Source: Symbiodinium sp. CCMP2592 (Eukaryota > Sar > Dinophyceae > Suessiales > Symbiodiniaceae). Taken from it: a stretch of 64,000 bases of DNA. Position numbers and translations under genes: made by a program. Shown piece after piece: positions 1 through 11,335 of the stretch; positions within the stretch are counted from its first letter, which is position 1, and the number at the start of each line of letters is the position of its first letter. The notes beneath the pieces are model-generated. The model searched no databases. It was not told the DNA's origin and saw nothing but the letters and a program-made list of their open reading frames with translations. The stretch lies in contig CAJNDT010003513.1 in assembly GCA_905221615.1 (NCBI GenBank), forward strand, positions 62,001 through 126,000, read 5' to 3'.

Positions 1-59
1 TGGAATAACATTCGTTCGGGGATGGCGCCCACCCGCCACGTCACCACGCGAGGGAGGAA

Positions 60-735
60 GGCTTGGGTGACTGGCCACATGGCTGGCAGCGGCATGCGTC
101 GCAGACTCGCAACCAATACCATCGCGACCGCGCGCTGCTTCCATCCCTGTCACTGTACGATCAAGCTCTCCTACGTTCGCAAGGGGGCTCGCATGCTGGC
201 GTACGACTGACTGCTGTACCTTCCGAGCCAGCAATAGCCAGCGCTCATGCTACCCCCCTCGGAGATGCAGATCGCCTTGTTGCGGAGGCTGCGACTCCCA
301 CTTCCTTTGACACAATCCCGCTGTGGAGGTAGGGATCAACATGGACGCGGAAGGGAAATGGACCTTCCTGGTTGTCACGCGCCAACATGCCTGCCCGCTG
401 ACCGGCCTCTTATCTAAGCTTGTGGAGGATGCCTGGATCCAGGTGGCGCGGCAGTCGGACCGGAGGCCCACGTCGTCCCTCACTCGGCCGCACCACAGCT
501 CCCAACGTACACGCCGATGACCGCAAATGTTTCGACCTGGCTGTGTGCGGAGCGAAGGCTCACGATGGCGCCCTCGCTGTGACGCGAAACTGGATGGGCC
601 CCCGCACCCGCGAGCTGCCCATGCTGACGGCGCCGTCCACACTGCCGTAGAGCGTAAGCGGGGCACGTATCCGGAACTGATGCCGTCGGGGCCCGCAGAA
701 GCTCGTCGTGCTCGGGTCCGAGATAGGGGGCAAAT
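60..735 (+). pseudogene. R2-like LINE fragment, C-terminal region (copy 1)
   Basis: This is a decayed piece of a non-LTR retrotransposon polyprotein. The plus frames read GWQRHAS, then LLRSQGGSHAGVRLTAVP (about 180-235), and later KRGTYPEL (about 655-680). These are landmarks of the segment after the reverse transcriptase and of the endonuclease-like tail in this dinoflagellate family. The frame changes several times and stops intervene, so nothing here is translatable. The family assignment rests on the same landmarks recurring in ten other copies in this window. The reverse transcriptase part is absent. Confidence 0.6.
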
Positions 736-1459
736 GGAATGGGGATTTTTCCGCCTGCAATGTGATTTTGTTGCGTTTCAGCTGTTTGCCAGCACGAAGG
801 ATCTCATTGGAAGAAACGCCAGGTCAAACCTGAACGCCCAAAGGCTGCATTAGCCACTGTAGGGCTCAGGAAATCACGTAAACGGCGAGTTACTGTACAT
901 ACCAGGGGTCATGCATTTTTTTTAGTGTTTTGTGCTGGGAACATATAAAATATAATATGCAGTTGTGTGCCTTTCTCAAATCATCTCAATGCCTGGTACA
1001 ACGCGTCAAACGTATATAAATACATCGTCTCGCCATGTGCATCAGCGCACAAGGCCGTAACCTTGCTAGAAAGCCCGGTGCGGGATCTTCGGCAACTTGG
1101 GTTCATTTTGGATGCGATTATAACGAAAGCGTTGACGACGGAAGCACAAGATGCACAAGCACCCTCACATTTGTTCATTCTTGGAGGAGAACCCATATTA
1201 CTCTTAGCATGGGAACGGTGCCATAGATTGCACGGGTGCATTTTTTGTCCCGCGCCTCTTTTCGAACAGTAACCGCGGTCCGAGTGCACGTGAAGGCTGC
1301 GGGCTACAGGCTGGTTCGGTTCAGGGCGGCGGCAGGCGGCTAGCGGGAGTGAACGCGTCCGACACTCTTGTGAACTATTTTTTTTTAAACCTCTTTTGCA
1401 CCTGCATGGTCTGGGTTCCTGCTGCATGCTTTGTGATCTTTGTGCGCGGAGCAGCTGTT
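736..1459. other. No recognisable gene
   Basis: I see no coding or structured feature here. An A/T-rich patch (about 905-965, TATAAAATATAATATG) and a T-run at 1,378-1,386 stand out from the GC-rich surroundings. Confidence 0.5.
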
Positions 1460-1985
1460 TACACTACGACACTTCATCCATACTGGCCGCGAAGCGGCAG
1501 ACGGCTCGGCCCCGCCACGGGGCCGATGGTTGGCTCGCGCGGAGCGGTGCGGGCCAAGCTGACCCAAGCGCTGTGCTTGTGACGGCCTGTTGGACCAACA
1601 CTGCCAGCATGGCCCACCAACGCCTGGCCCATGCCGTCCATGCAGCACGTCGCATGGCTGGTGGAGCTCGTCGGGCATGGACGCGGACCAGATCCCGGAG
1701 CAGCTGCCGCGCACCGGCATTCCAGCATCCCCCAACCTCGCTCCCCAACACGACGAGCTGTTGCGGGCCACCGGCTCTCAGCTCCGGGTAGGCGGCTCGC
1801 TTGCGGCGCTCCGCGACGCGCAGGACTGCACCGTCATGCTGAGCTGCACAAGGCTGCGGCAAGCCCGTGCGCGACAGCGGCGAAACCAGCGTCGCGTCGC
1901 AGCAAAGAGCCCCGCCAAGAGGCGTCGCGCCGTAGATGACGAGGTCCAGGCGGCGCCGGTCGTCGGAGCGGACGTTGGGTGCGGT
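1460..1985 (-). pseudogene. R2-like LINE fragment, endonuclease-like C-terminus (copy 2)
   Basis: The minus strand reads VAERRKRAAYPELRAGGP, then VVLGSEVGGCWNAGARQLL and WARRWWAML. These match the RRRKxxYPEL, LVVLAxEVGGRWS and WxxRWxxxL landmarks of the C-terminal domain seen in the other copies. The N-terminal side of the fragment is at the high-coordinate end, and the similarity stops within a few bases of the telomeric repeat at 1,992. It is a fragment with no start and no upstream domains. Confidence 0.7.
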
Positions 1986-1991
1986 TGTGTG

Positions 1992-2018
1992 CCCTAAACC
2001 CTAAACCCTAAACCCTAA
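1992..2018. repeat. Interstitial telomere-type repeat (CCCTAAA)n
   Basis: Three full CCCTAAA units plus a fourth partial unit run without error. TTTAGGG is the telomere repeat known from dinoflagellates and plants. The run is too short and too internal to be a working telomere. It lies between a truncated LINE fragment and a large inverted repeat. Confidence 0.9.
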
Positions 2019-2072
2019 GCTATTTGTTCCCGCTCGCGCCGCCGAAGTTGCGACGCTGCTGGGGAACAACCG

Positions 2073-3535
2073 AGGTGTTGCGCGTCTCGTTCATCCCCCA
2101 ACTATGCAAGCCACAGGCAGGGCAACCGCACCATTCTTCCTGTTGAAGAAGATCGCGCGCCGCTACCGCCACTTCGCGACGGCATGCAGCTTCCCAATTG
2201 CGGCCTTCGAGTGCTGCGAGGGAATCGGGGCGCGTGATGGCCTGTGCGCCCTGCGGACTGCAAGCCCAGCCTGCCATGCACGGCGAGCAATGTGGCGATG
2301 GACCAGGCGTGGTGCGATTCTGCCTCGCGAAGTCGCCCATACAGGACCGCAAAGTCTTCCAAATGCCTGCATCATGTGCTTGCGCGTGCCCTCGCGCTTA
2401 GGACGGAGGCAACGTGCGAACCATGGTTCGCTGGAGGGGCCGCACCCACTCCACTCCGACACGCGTTCCGCCCGCTACTTCACGAAGTCGGGGTGCCAGC
2501 TTTCCATACCAAAGCAAAACATTCACAAACCAGCTGCAGCGAGTGAGCATCAGACAAATTCTTGAGCCAGCTGATACCTGCTACATTTATTGTATACACG
2601 GTGAGCACTTGAGTACCGTGTCTCTTGTTGACCCAGCTCTGACACAGTGAGCGCTTGAAGACCACTTTCGCGTGGTCTTTGGCTGGCCCCTGGACTGACA
2701 CCGAAGTTTGCGGCCCTTTGTCACAGCGCCTGAGAGTTCTACGACGTAGGTGCCTAATGCGCACCATCTGCGCTGCAACAAAAAACGCTTGTAGCTCTTT
2801 GTAGGTCGGTTATCTACAAGCGTTTTTTGTTGCAGCGCAGATGGTGCGCATTAGGCACCTACGTCGTAGAACTCTCAGGCGCTGTGACAAAGGGCCGCAA
2901 ACTTCGGTGTCAGTCCAGGGGCCAGCCAAAGACCACGCGAAAGTGGTCTTCAAGCGCTCACTGTGTCAGAGCTGGGTCAACAAGAGACACGGTACTCAAG
3001 TGCTCACCGTGTATACAATAAATGTAGCAGGTATCAGCTGGCTGAAGAATTTGTCTGATGCTCACTCGCTGCAGCTGGTTTGTGAATGTTTTGCTTTGGT
3101 ATGGAAAGCTGGCACCCCGACTTCGTGAAGTAGCGGGCGGAACGCGTGTCGGAGTGGAGTGGGTGCGGCCCCTCCAGCGAACCATGGTTCGCACGTTGCC
3201 TCCGTCCTAGGCGCGAGGGCACGCGCAAGCACATGATGCAGGCATTTGGAAGACTTTGCGGTCCTGTATGGGCGACTTCGCGAGGCAGAATCGCACCACG
3301 CCTGGTCCATCGCCACATTGCTCGCCGTGCATGGCAGGCTGGGCTTGCAGTCCGCAGGGCGCACAGGCCATCACGCGCCCCGATTCCCTCGCAGCACTCG
3401 AAGGCCGCAATTGGGAAGCTGCATGCCGTCGCGAAGTGGCGGTAGCGGCGCGCGATCTTCTTCAACAGGAAGAATGGTGCGGTTGCCCTGCCTGTGGCTT
3501 GCATAGTTGGGGGATGAACGAGACGCGCAACACCT
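2073..3535. repeat. Near-perfect 722-bp inverted repeat with 19-nt loop
   Basis: The left arm (2,073-2,794) is the reverse complement of the right arm (2,814-3,535). Pairing positions sum to 5,608 throughout. I noticed only isolated substitutions: one near 2,400/3,208 and one near 2,564/3,044. The 19-nt spacer is 2,795-2,813, and the arms adjoining it pair as AACGCTTGTAG with CTACAAGCGTT. Beyond 3,535 and below 2,073 the flanks are unrelated. I recognise no protein family in either arm. A transcript across it would fold into one long hairpin. An assembly or amplification artefact could give the same picture. Confidence 0.9.
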
Positions 3536-3750
3536 ACTTTCGCGAATGCGTGCTACAACTGGACATGTCGTCCTGTTTTTTTCCCAATTGTCAGGTGCTT
3601 CTGCGGTCCCATGCAGGGCCAGGCGATCCCAACAGCTCCCAACACAACCGGCCACGACGCATCACGACGCTACCGCCTGCCGGGATGCAAACCCTGTGCA
3701 AACCGCATCACGCTCGGTCGCAGCTCACTTCCGCCAGATGTTGCCAACAG

Positions 3751-3862
3751 ATGTGCGAAATCCCTAAGCCTTTGCTTAACGCGGTATTTACAAGCTTTTT
3801 GAGCCGATGTGTGAAATCCCTAGCCCTTGGTCTAACGCGGTATTTACAGGCTTTCTGCTCGG
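3751..3862. repeat. Imperfect 56-bp tandem duplication
   Basis: ATGTG(C/T)GAAATCCCTA followed by TAACGCGGTATTTACA occurs at 3,751 and again at 3,807. A weaker third echo of the flanking CGCCA..TTGCCAACA.ATG lies near 3,870-3,893. Confidence 0.75.
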
Positions 3863-4059
3863 TTCACTTGCGCCAAATTTTGCCAACATATGCGGTGGTG
3901 GGCTGGGATGGGGGCTGGGGCCCGCAAAGGGTGGACTTGAAAAATCAATCACGGATCCCTACCGCGTTGTCTATGGCGGTGCAGCAGGCCGTCGCTAGCC
4001 ATTGGCACAGGCGGCACTCACGGCTGAGCCGCAAGCCCCGCCAGTGTCGAGACTGCGAA

Positions 4060-4320
4060 GAACTTGTGAAGATTTTCACGGCTCGTTTCAGACCCGATGG
4101 CCGCCGCCGCACTACGGAGAGATCCGTCACCTCCTTCGTCCCTGAAGTTCCGGTCGTCTCGGACCATGCGACACCGTTCTCCAACCTTTGCCGGGCGCGC
4201 AAGGCCGCAGCACCGGGGCCGAGCGGATGCACGGCCGAAGCCCGCCGTTTGGTTTTCGATGAAGCACAGAAAACCGCTCGTTTTAGTGATGTCTCATGCC
4301 GGGCGGTTGCTGCCCTTACA
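4060..4320 (+). pseudogene. R2-like LINE fragment, start of reverse transcriptase (copy 3)
   Basis: The plus frame contains RARKAAAPGPSGCTAEA and then LVFDEAQKTARFSDVSCR. This corresponds to the xxRxGSAPGxSGxTxEH block at the beginning of the reverse transcriptase domain in this family (compare SKRGSAAGLSGATVELYK near 10,180). Palm motifs with catalytic aspartates are not present downstream. The frame runs through from inside the inverted repeat, but only this part shows family resemblance. Confidence 0.5.
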
Positions 4321-4679
4321 ATCAGTCTACTAGTTGCCATCTGGCACACGCGGCCTTGTGGTCGGGAACTTCTTGCGGCGCCATGCTTCCGGGCAACCTA
4401 TATCCCATCAGTTGGCGCCGCAATGCGCCGCATTTCCAGCCGCATTCTGAGAGACCTCTTCAAATGCCACGGTTTTGCATCAGGACGCCGCAGATGCAAA
4501 CAGAGTACAAAGCTCACAAGCAGGTGGTGCCGAAGAAAGAAGGCATAGCTCTACTTCGCAGGTGCATATGGCATACAAAGGTCTAGAATTTTTTAATTTT
4601 TTTTTTCCGCGCCTTTTTGCGTCTGCTCGAACTGTTCCAACGCCGTCTAAACTACCCCTCGGTCCCTAGTGCGTTGCAC

Positions 4680-5465
4680 TATCGGAGCGGCAGCCGACTG
4701 GGGGCGCTCGCATCCGCAAGATCAAGCACGTCGCCAAGTGGAAGCACGTCAGGCTCTCCAAGCGCAGAGCTGGCGACGGCTCGCTGCAGGGCTACCGACA
4801 GCACACTCCACCAGCGGCGTGCCCAGCCTTGGGCTGCGGAGGCTCGCAACGGCGGCGCGGCTCGTTGGACCCGGAGCCGGAGCAAAGTACGGAGGAACTG
4901 CTGACACTCGTCGCTCCAGCGCCCCCCGACTTCAGCAGCGAGGACAACGAGCCGTTGAGGCCCGCCACGGGTGAGCTCCGGGTAGCGCGCGAGTTTGCGT
5001 CGTCGCGCCGCAGCAAGTGCGACTCCCGCCCGCGCGTCAGCACCCGAGACGGGGCGACCAGCACGGGTAAGTGGGGACACCAGCGTGGCGTCGCAGCACA
5101 AGGCCTCGCCATTAGTCGTCGCTCCGTAGACAACGAAGTCGAGGCGGCGACGATCGTCGGCGTGGACTTGCGGCTGCGGCGCAGTAGTGCGCGCAAGCCA
5201 CTGCCCCGGGACAACCCGACCTTCCGGGCCAACAGCCTCGCGAGCGACCTGCACCCAGGCTCGCTCAACAACGAACCCGCGTCTTGGCAACAAGCCGGTC
5301 CGGGGGCAGGCGAGGTGATGGTCCCCGTAGGCATCGACTTCAGCTCCACAGCCATGGCGGCCTTCCGCGCCGCAGTGCCGGCCTGTTATGGGCAAGCGCA
5401 GCAGCAGGCGACGCCTCAGCGCGAGGTAGCACCAGCTTCACGGCAAATACGCGCTGGCTCTTAAG
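4680..5465 (-). pseudogene. R2-like LINE fragment, zinc motif and endonuclease-like domain (copy 4)
   Basis: About 238 codons are open on the minus strand (5,395-4,679), the best preserved copy of this domain here. In order: CGAEVDAYGDHHLACPRTG (zinc motif C...H-x3-C), a hydrophobic stretch, ALCCDATLVSPLTRAG (the conserved D of the endonuclease-like core), RRRKLARYPELTRGGP, VVLAAEVGGRWSDECQQFL and WARRWWSVL. R2-type LINEs use a CCHC knuckle followed by a restriction-like endonuclease to nick target DNA, and this matches that layout. The equivalence to that nuclease fold is inference. The reverse transcriptase is missing, so it is dead on arrival (5' truncated). Confidence 0.75.
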
Positions 5466-6150
5466 ATGCCGGAACGAGGGCAGGAGGCAGCGATGTGATC
5501 CCCCGACGGGTTCTGGCGAGCGTCAGTACCACAGACACCGCTTTGCCTATCAGTAATTTACGGAATTCAGTGGACGTGTAAGTTAAGTTATCTTGACTCC
5601 GATCAATTGGCTGGCCCCGCCGTGCTGGCAGTTTGCGCTCTGGTCACCCCCGCCCTGCCTTGACACGTTTTGTGTACTCGGGCCCCAAGCGGCCTGCCTT
5701 TATTTGCGACTGCTCGGGCCCAACGCGGAGGGCTATGGCCCCAACGACCAGACCCCAGCTTCGGCTTGCTCACACCGTCGTCGTCGTCGTCATCTGAGCA
5801 TTCGTCGTCTACATCTGAGCATTCTGAGCTGACACCACACAAACCTTTGAACCTGCAACCTAATGACACACATGCAATTTCTTCCACGCAGCTTCCCCTG
5901 TCGTGCTTCGGCTCTGGGAGGTTTGGACTCTTCGCAGCGCGGCGCCGCTTGCACCGGCCGCCTAGCGTGTACCTGGTCCGATGTGTTGCCTGTCATTACT
6001 TCCCCTGCGCGCGCTCTCGACATTCTGGAGGCCTGCACCAAAGGTCGCGCAGGTGGCGTCGGTATTTGCTCCGCCGGCATGGTCTGCGCTGTCGTATAAT
6101 GTTGTATACTCCGGCCCCGCATCCAGCCGATCAGGACGAAAATCCCCAAC
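5466..6150. other. No recognisable gene
   Basis: Only a short (GTC)n-like patch (about 5,780-5,800, CGTCGTCGTCGTCATC) is visible. No frame resembles a known family. Confidence 0.4.
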
Positions 6151-6154
6151 TCGA

Positions 6155-6400
6155 CACAATTTTTTTCACACGTGGCTGGCAGCGTCCTGCGTTTTCGGCT
6201 GTCGACGAGTTCTGTTTCCACTCCATCCCGGGAGTTTGATCCTCCCCGGCAAGCTTGCTCGTGGCCCGGATTTTCACTGCCAGGCCCACCTCTCCGGAAC
6301 TGTCGTTGGCACCTTCACTTGCGAGTGTTGCTGTTGCGGCACCTCCGGTTTCCTCTGCCGCGTGCCACATACGCTGCTTTGCTTAGCGGACTTGTAAGCT
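6155..6400 (+). pseudogene. R2-like LINE fragment (copy 5)
   Basis: The plus frames read GWQRPAFSAVDEFCFHSIP and shortly afterwards ARGPDFHCQAHLSG and CECCCCGTSG. This is a short, frame-broken equivalent of the GWQR...SQSGPHA...C-x-C stretch. The next copy (6,745) begins with the same GWQRPAS landmark, so the two may come from one duplicated insertion. Confidence 0.45.
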
Positions 6401-6744
6401 AGGACGTCAGGCAAGTTACATATTTAGCAACCTGTACTATCAGGTATGTTAGGCCGCATATAAGTTTGACACGTTTGCGTTGACGTATATGTGAGTGAGG
6501 CCACTTTGCCGGAGGTGACAAGTGAGTTGGGGTTTTAGCGTCCCAGACACATAGAAGGAACTTGAACTTAGCCTGTGACTTAGGATGGACATACAAACAA
6601 TTATTTTTTTTCACTTTTTTTGGTATGATTGCTGTCATCTCGGCAGGAGTTTTTGTGGTTGAGCTGCGGTCATGAATCCGCACGAAGTGCAGAATCCTGT
6701 GCTGAACGGATGGCCCTGGGCCGCTGCCTCACGCCCTAGCCGCC

Positions 6745-7835
6745 TTGAAGAATGCCACCGCATTTCTGCAGGCTGCAGGCTACCAGGCCCCCACGTGGGA
6801 TGCTGTGCTCTTAGAGCTGCCCCCTGTGTCGCTTGAGGACGATCCCGCCGATGTTACACGTGGGTGGCAGCGCCCCGCTTCACGCACAGTTGCTGAGTTC
6901 TGCCACCGTGCCATCCGCCGAGAGATTGATGCCCCAAGCCTTGCTTTGTTGGATTCACAGTCGGGCCCTCACGCCGCGAGTGTCTGCACTACTACACTGG
7001 TCTCGCCTAAGCTGTCCCTCAGCTCGCCGCTCTTCCGTGTGTTGCTCCTCCGCCGGCTTCGACTGCCCCTGCCCTTGACTTCGCCACGCTGCCGCTGCCG
7101 GCAACTGCTGCACGACCGTTTCGGGGACCTCGCTGTATGTCCTCGGTCGGGTGTCCTTCGCGCCAGGGGCGGGACTCTTGAGCCCGCTGCCGCCCGTATC
7201 TGCCGGTAAGCCGGAGCCACTGTTGCCCTCAACGTCCGGCTTCGCGACCTCAACGTTGATGTCGCCAGGCAGGATGAGCGCCGCATAGCGCCGCATCGAA
7301 GTCATTGCTAATGGACTTGCGCTCTGGGGAGGCTCGCAGCTCGCAGTCGACACTACGCTCGTGTGCCCTTTGACCTGTGCTGGTGCCTCTGCCCGATGCA
7401 ACCTCGTCGTTCTCGCTCTCGAGCTCGGTGGCCGCTGGAGCACTGAAGCTGCCACCTTTGTCAAAAACCTCGCGCGCCTCCGTGCGAGGGCCGTGCCTGC
7501 CTTCTCTCGCGGTCCCAGCATTTCTGCCTTCGCCTCTCGCTGGTCAGCCCTGCTTTCCTGTGCGGCTGCCCGCGGCCCCTGCACAGCCAACGCCGCGCTG
7601 TGCAGGCCGCATGGGTCCACCGCTGGAGTGGCATACTGTCTGTTGCTGCCCAGCGAGCTTTCGCCGCCTCTGCCGAGCTCGGTGCTGCTGGCGATCCGCC
7701 TGCCCTGCACGAGCTCCTCGCCGACGCCCGCTGGCTGCAGGCACCCGCCAACAGCCGCCTACCAGCGCGTCCCGCTTGAGCACCCCCCGTCCAATGCCCT
7801 GTAGTCGGACCTGGACTCCTCTTGCGCAGTCGCAA
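6745..7835 (+). pseudogene. R2-like LINE fragment, zinc motif and endonuclease-like domain (copy 6)
   Basis: The first 154 codons are open: GWQRPASRTVAEFCHRAIR, LLDSQSGPHAASV, FRVLLLRRLRLPLPL, then CRCRQLLHDRFGDLAVC (the motif H is replaced by L). After a frame change the plus strand continues with GSQLAVDTTLVCPLTCAG (about 7,330-7,385), LVVLALELGGRWSTEAATF and ASRWSALLSCAAARG (about 7,400-7,580). Landmark order agrees with copies 4 and 7. The loss of the zinc-motif histidine and the frameshifts mark it as inactive. Confidence 0.7.
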
Positions 7836-8440
7836 AAAGGTGCGTTAAAAAAAAAACATGTCGATGGCAAGTCCCCACTGCTGAGCGACATCCTCGCACA
7901 CTCCTCCATTGAGCCGCCCCTTGCAAGCCGCATGCCCTAGACGCCGTAGCGCGCAGCCGGCCTAGACTTGGGTCTGCACTGGGACTGCCAAGCTTGGAAC
8001 GCTGGTAAAAAGGCGCGTTGTACAAAGAAAATTGGCGACGGCAAGCTGATTGCTATGTACCTGTACCTGATGAGCAGCCGTGTGGCTCCTAGCTCGTGCG
8101 AGGAACTTGGCTTGAAGTTTCGGTACAAGCTTTGGCACTTGCACCTCCGAGCCCCTTCTCACCTCCTCTTTGTTTTCTTTTGCACCAACAAAAACATGCC
8201 GCCGCTCCATGTTTTTGAAATCTTTGTATGGACGGAAGATTTTGCATGCTCATAGTCTTGTCTGAAGGCAGAAATTCAATCACTTCCGCAGGGCGACCGT
8301 ATCCGAATACAAAAGCTTTCTCATCCAGCCTCTGGCTTAGAAATTTATAAATGCATTCTTTGTTTTCTCCACGCACCTTTTTGACGACTGCAAAACGTGA
8401 CGCCCGCGTCCCTGTGCTACCTGCGCACCACGGGCCAAGG
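7836..8440. other. No recognisable gene
   Basis: No coding family resemblance. Two similar short segments, GTCGCAAAAAGGTGCGTTAAAA (7,818, first part) and GTAAAAAGGCGCGTTGTACA (8,004), suggest a minor duplicated unit. Confidence 0.35.
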
Positions 8441-8444
8441 AAGC

Positions 8445-9200
8445 TTAGGGTAGGAGGGACTGCGCGCCTTCACCCCCGGCGCGCATCGGCAAGGACTTCA
8501 TGCAAGGCAGGCATGCAGGGCGGAGTTCGAGGAGCGTGGCTGCGTAGGCGCGCTGGGCAGCGACAGCAAACAGTCCGGACCAGCGGGCGACCCAGCAGGC
8601 GACTGCGTCGAACCGCAGGTGGGCCGGTGCCGACGCTGCCCGATGGCTAGCCAGGAGGCGCAGGAATTGTACCGCCTCGGTACCAAACCTGCCGCCAACT
8701 TCGACGCCGACGACGACTAGCCGACAGCGGCGCGCTTGGTCTATAGGTCTGGGTGCGCTTGCGGCGCGCGGCGGCGGCAACCGCGCAGCCGCTGGACGTC
8801 GGCGCGCGAGTGGGCCTCGCCGTGTCTGGTGAGGGGGGAGACGATGGTCGCATCGACGGCGAGCTGGGAGCCGTGCCAAAGGGGCTTGTGCCGCTCGTCG
8901 GAAACAGGAACATCAAGATTCATGTCTGCGAGCCGCACGTGGCGTGCGACCCTCGCGCCGGTTTCACGGTAGACGCGTGCGACGGCATGCTCCAAGGGCA
9001 GTGCGCGGGTGGCGAGCACGCCCGACGTCGCACAGGCGGTGCGGTGGTCGCCGAGCGGGTCGAGCACACCGTGGCAGCTGCATCTGCGCGGTGCGAGCGG
9101 GAGGGGGAGGCGCAAGCGCCGCAGCAAGAGGACACGGAACTGCGCACTGGGGATGGCCACGTCATCGCGGGTGGGCAGAACGTTCACGGCGCGGGAGGCG
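8445..9200 (-). pseudogene. R2-like LINE fragment, zinc motif and endonuclease-like domain (copy 7)
   Basis: The minus strand reads FRVLLLRRLRLPLPLA, then CSCHGVLDPLGDHRTACAT (complete C-x-C-x9-H-x3-C), PLEHAVARVYRETGARV, SQLAVDATIVSPLTRHGEA and, after a frame change near 8,790, VVVGVEVGGRFGTEAVQFL and VARWSGLFAVAAQRA. It is the most complete zinc motif among the copies. It lies head-to-head with copy 8, which starts about 150 bp away on the other strand. Confidence 0.75.
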
Positions 9201-9344
9201 AATTGCCTTGCCTGCGAAAGCAGCAGCGCGCGATCGGCAAGATGCGCTCATACGAGCGCTCATCGCACGCACGGGCAGCGACTCGCTGCCATCCCCGGAA
9301 CGGCCTGGGGTCGTCAGCACGGTTTTCTTGAATCTTGTATAATT

Positions 9345-11335
9345 TTTGCCGCACCCGCCCCCGACGCACCAGAAGGCGCACACGGTCACCACCTCACCGG
9401 AGCCCCGCGCAGACGGCGGGGCGGCCGCGGCAGAGGCAGGGGCGCGGCCACTTCGGCGCCTGGCCAGCCAGAGCAGGAGGCGGACCACGCTGCTTCAGCC
9501 AGCGACGGGGCTGAGGACACAGCGGCGGCCCCGCCTACAGCTCTTGCTAGCACCGCCGCTGCTCTCACCCGCGAGGCTGCGCGCTGGCTTGATGATATCG
9601 ACCTCCTCGCAGAATTTCGACACCCCGTTCCCACCCTCCAAACTGTGCCCCGGTTCCTCATCGCTGGTGTGCGACAAGCACTCGTGATTGCGCTTGAGGC
9701 GATCCGCGCTGCACAGGAAGGTCGTGATGAGGCAGCGCGAGTCCGGGCGTGGAAGCTCTTCCTCCTCTTGCCGAGATTGCTCCTTGCGCGCTCCGCTCAT
9801 TCCGGGTCCGAGGGCCGTGCAGCGCTTGTCCACCGGATCGAGCTGTTCCGCCAGAGCCGCTTCGAGGCGTTGCACGCCCAGTCTGTCGCCGCCCGCGCGC
9901 TAGCGAGGCCCCGGCGTGGGGGCGAGGACAGCGAGGAAACCCGCGCAGCTGCCGCCTGCGCCAAAGTCAGACGTGGCGAGTTGTCTCGCGCGCGTCAGAC
10001 TCTCACTGCGGCGGCCCTCGCCCCCGGGAATGCGGATACGCTGCGGGCGTTGACGGACCCGGCTCGGCGCCCGCCGGAGCCGCTGCGCGAGCCGGCCCCC
10101 GACGTCCTTCAGTTCCAACCTGCAGCGGAAGTTCACCTGTCGACGTACCAGGTTGGGGAGGCGTTGCGTACTTCCAAGCGCGGCTCCGCTGCGGGACTGT
10201 CTGGTGCCACCGTCGAGCTGTACAAGCTGCTCCTCGATGATGCTGATGCTCTCGAAGCCTTCGCTTTCGCGGCCAATGTCGCCGCCCGCGCGGAAGCACC
10301 TCAGATCGTGCTCGATGCCCTTGCCCTTTCGCGATCGGTCACCCCGACTTCGTTAAAGCTCAGGCCGCCGACCGCATTGAAGCTGAGACCGATCTGCTCA
10401 GCAAGCTCCGGCACCTCCCCGATCTTCAGAGTGCCTGGCTCTTGCTCGCTTTCTGCGCCGCGCCTCGAGCGCAGCATCTGATCCGAAATGTCCCTCCTGC
10501 AGACATCCTTCCGTATGCTCGCGCTCATGATGCTGCAGTCTGGGCCGTCGTTGCCTCTTTGCTGGGCGACCCGGGGCCCAGCGACGGCGACGACTGGGCA
10601 GCTGCGCGCCAGGTCGCTTTTCTGCCGCCGAGCCTCGCGGGGCTCGGCCTCTTCGCGGCTGAGCGGGTGTCGCCGGCTGCTTACTGGGCGGCGTGGGCAG
10701 ATGCACTCCCGGTATTGCACCAACGATACCCCGACGCAGCAGACAGGCTCGTGCGCGAACTCGAGGGCGAGCCGGTCTCGCCGTGCCTGCGTGCCGTCGC
10801 CGACGCAGCACGCCAGCTCACTGGCGTTGGCTGGGCGCGCAGACCGGACTGGGCTGCCTGCGTTCAAGGGGCCGTGGCCCCCACAACTGACGGCGAGCTA
10901 GGGCTTGGAGGGCCCGGCTGGCAGCGACAAGCGGCTCTCGCACTTCACACTTCCTTTCGAGACCACGACTTGCTCCCAGCCTTGACTCCTTCAGCTCGTG
11001 CCGTCCTTCACTCCCAGTCCGGTCCGCATGCGGGAATGTGGCTGGCGGCCATCCCTTCTGATGCGGCGACTACACTCACGCCCGACCTCATGCGCTGTCA
11101 CAACCAACCTCTTGGTGCGGGACCTCAATGTCGTCCCCTCCCGGCTTGCCACTGTGGGGAGGGGTCCACCTTGCGTTCGTGTGGCCGCCGACTGCAAACG
11201 GCAAGCCGCGGCATGAGGGCAGGCGTACTACCTTGCGCCACGTTCGCCGAGCCAAGGAGCGCATCTACCCAGAACTCTGCAATTCCGGCCATTGCCGCTT
11301 CGTGTTGGGCATAGAAACCGGCAGCAAAAGCTGCC
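9345..11335 (+). pseudogene. R2-like LINE with the reverse transcriptase core deleted (copy 8)
   Basis: This is the longest copy. The N-terminal part is open to about 10,330: a GRGRGRGA-rich leader, RAWKLFLLLPRLLLARS, then EALRTSKRGSAAGLSGATVE at the beginning of the RT domain and VLDALALSRS. The frame then passes directly into FVKAQAADRIEAETDLLSKL and LQSAWLLLAFCAAPRAQHL, which in this family lie after the RT palm. The catalytic palm with its aspartates, some hundreds of residues, is therefore missing. Downstream are LPPSLAGLGLFAAERVSPAA, GWQRQAALALHTSFRDHD, HSQSGPHAGMWLAAIP, CRPLPACHCGEGS and, at 11,245-11,290, AKERIYPEL. The deletion joint is near 10,335-10,350 with a frame change. Confidence 0.75.

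Noticed and set aside
3256..4548. 430-codon plus-strand open frame
   Set aside because: It starts inside the inverted repeat and runs through unrelated repeat sequence. Only a short internal part resembles the R2-like RT, so it is not one gene.
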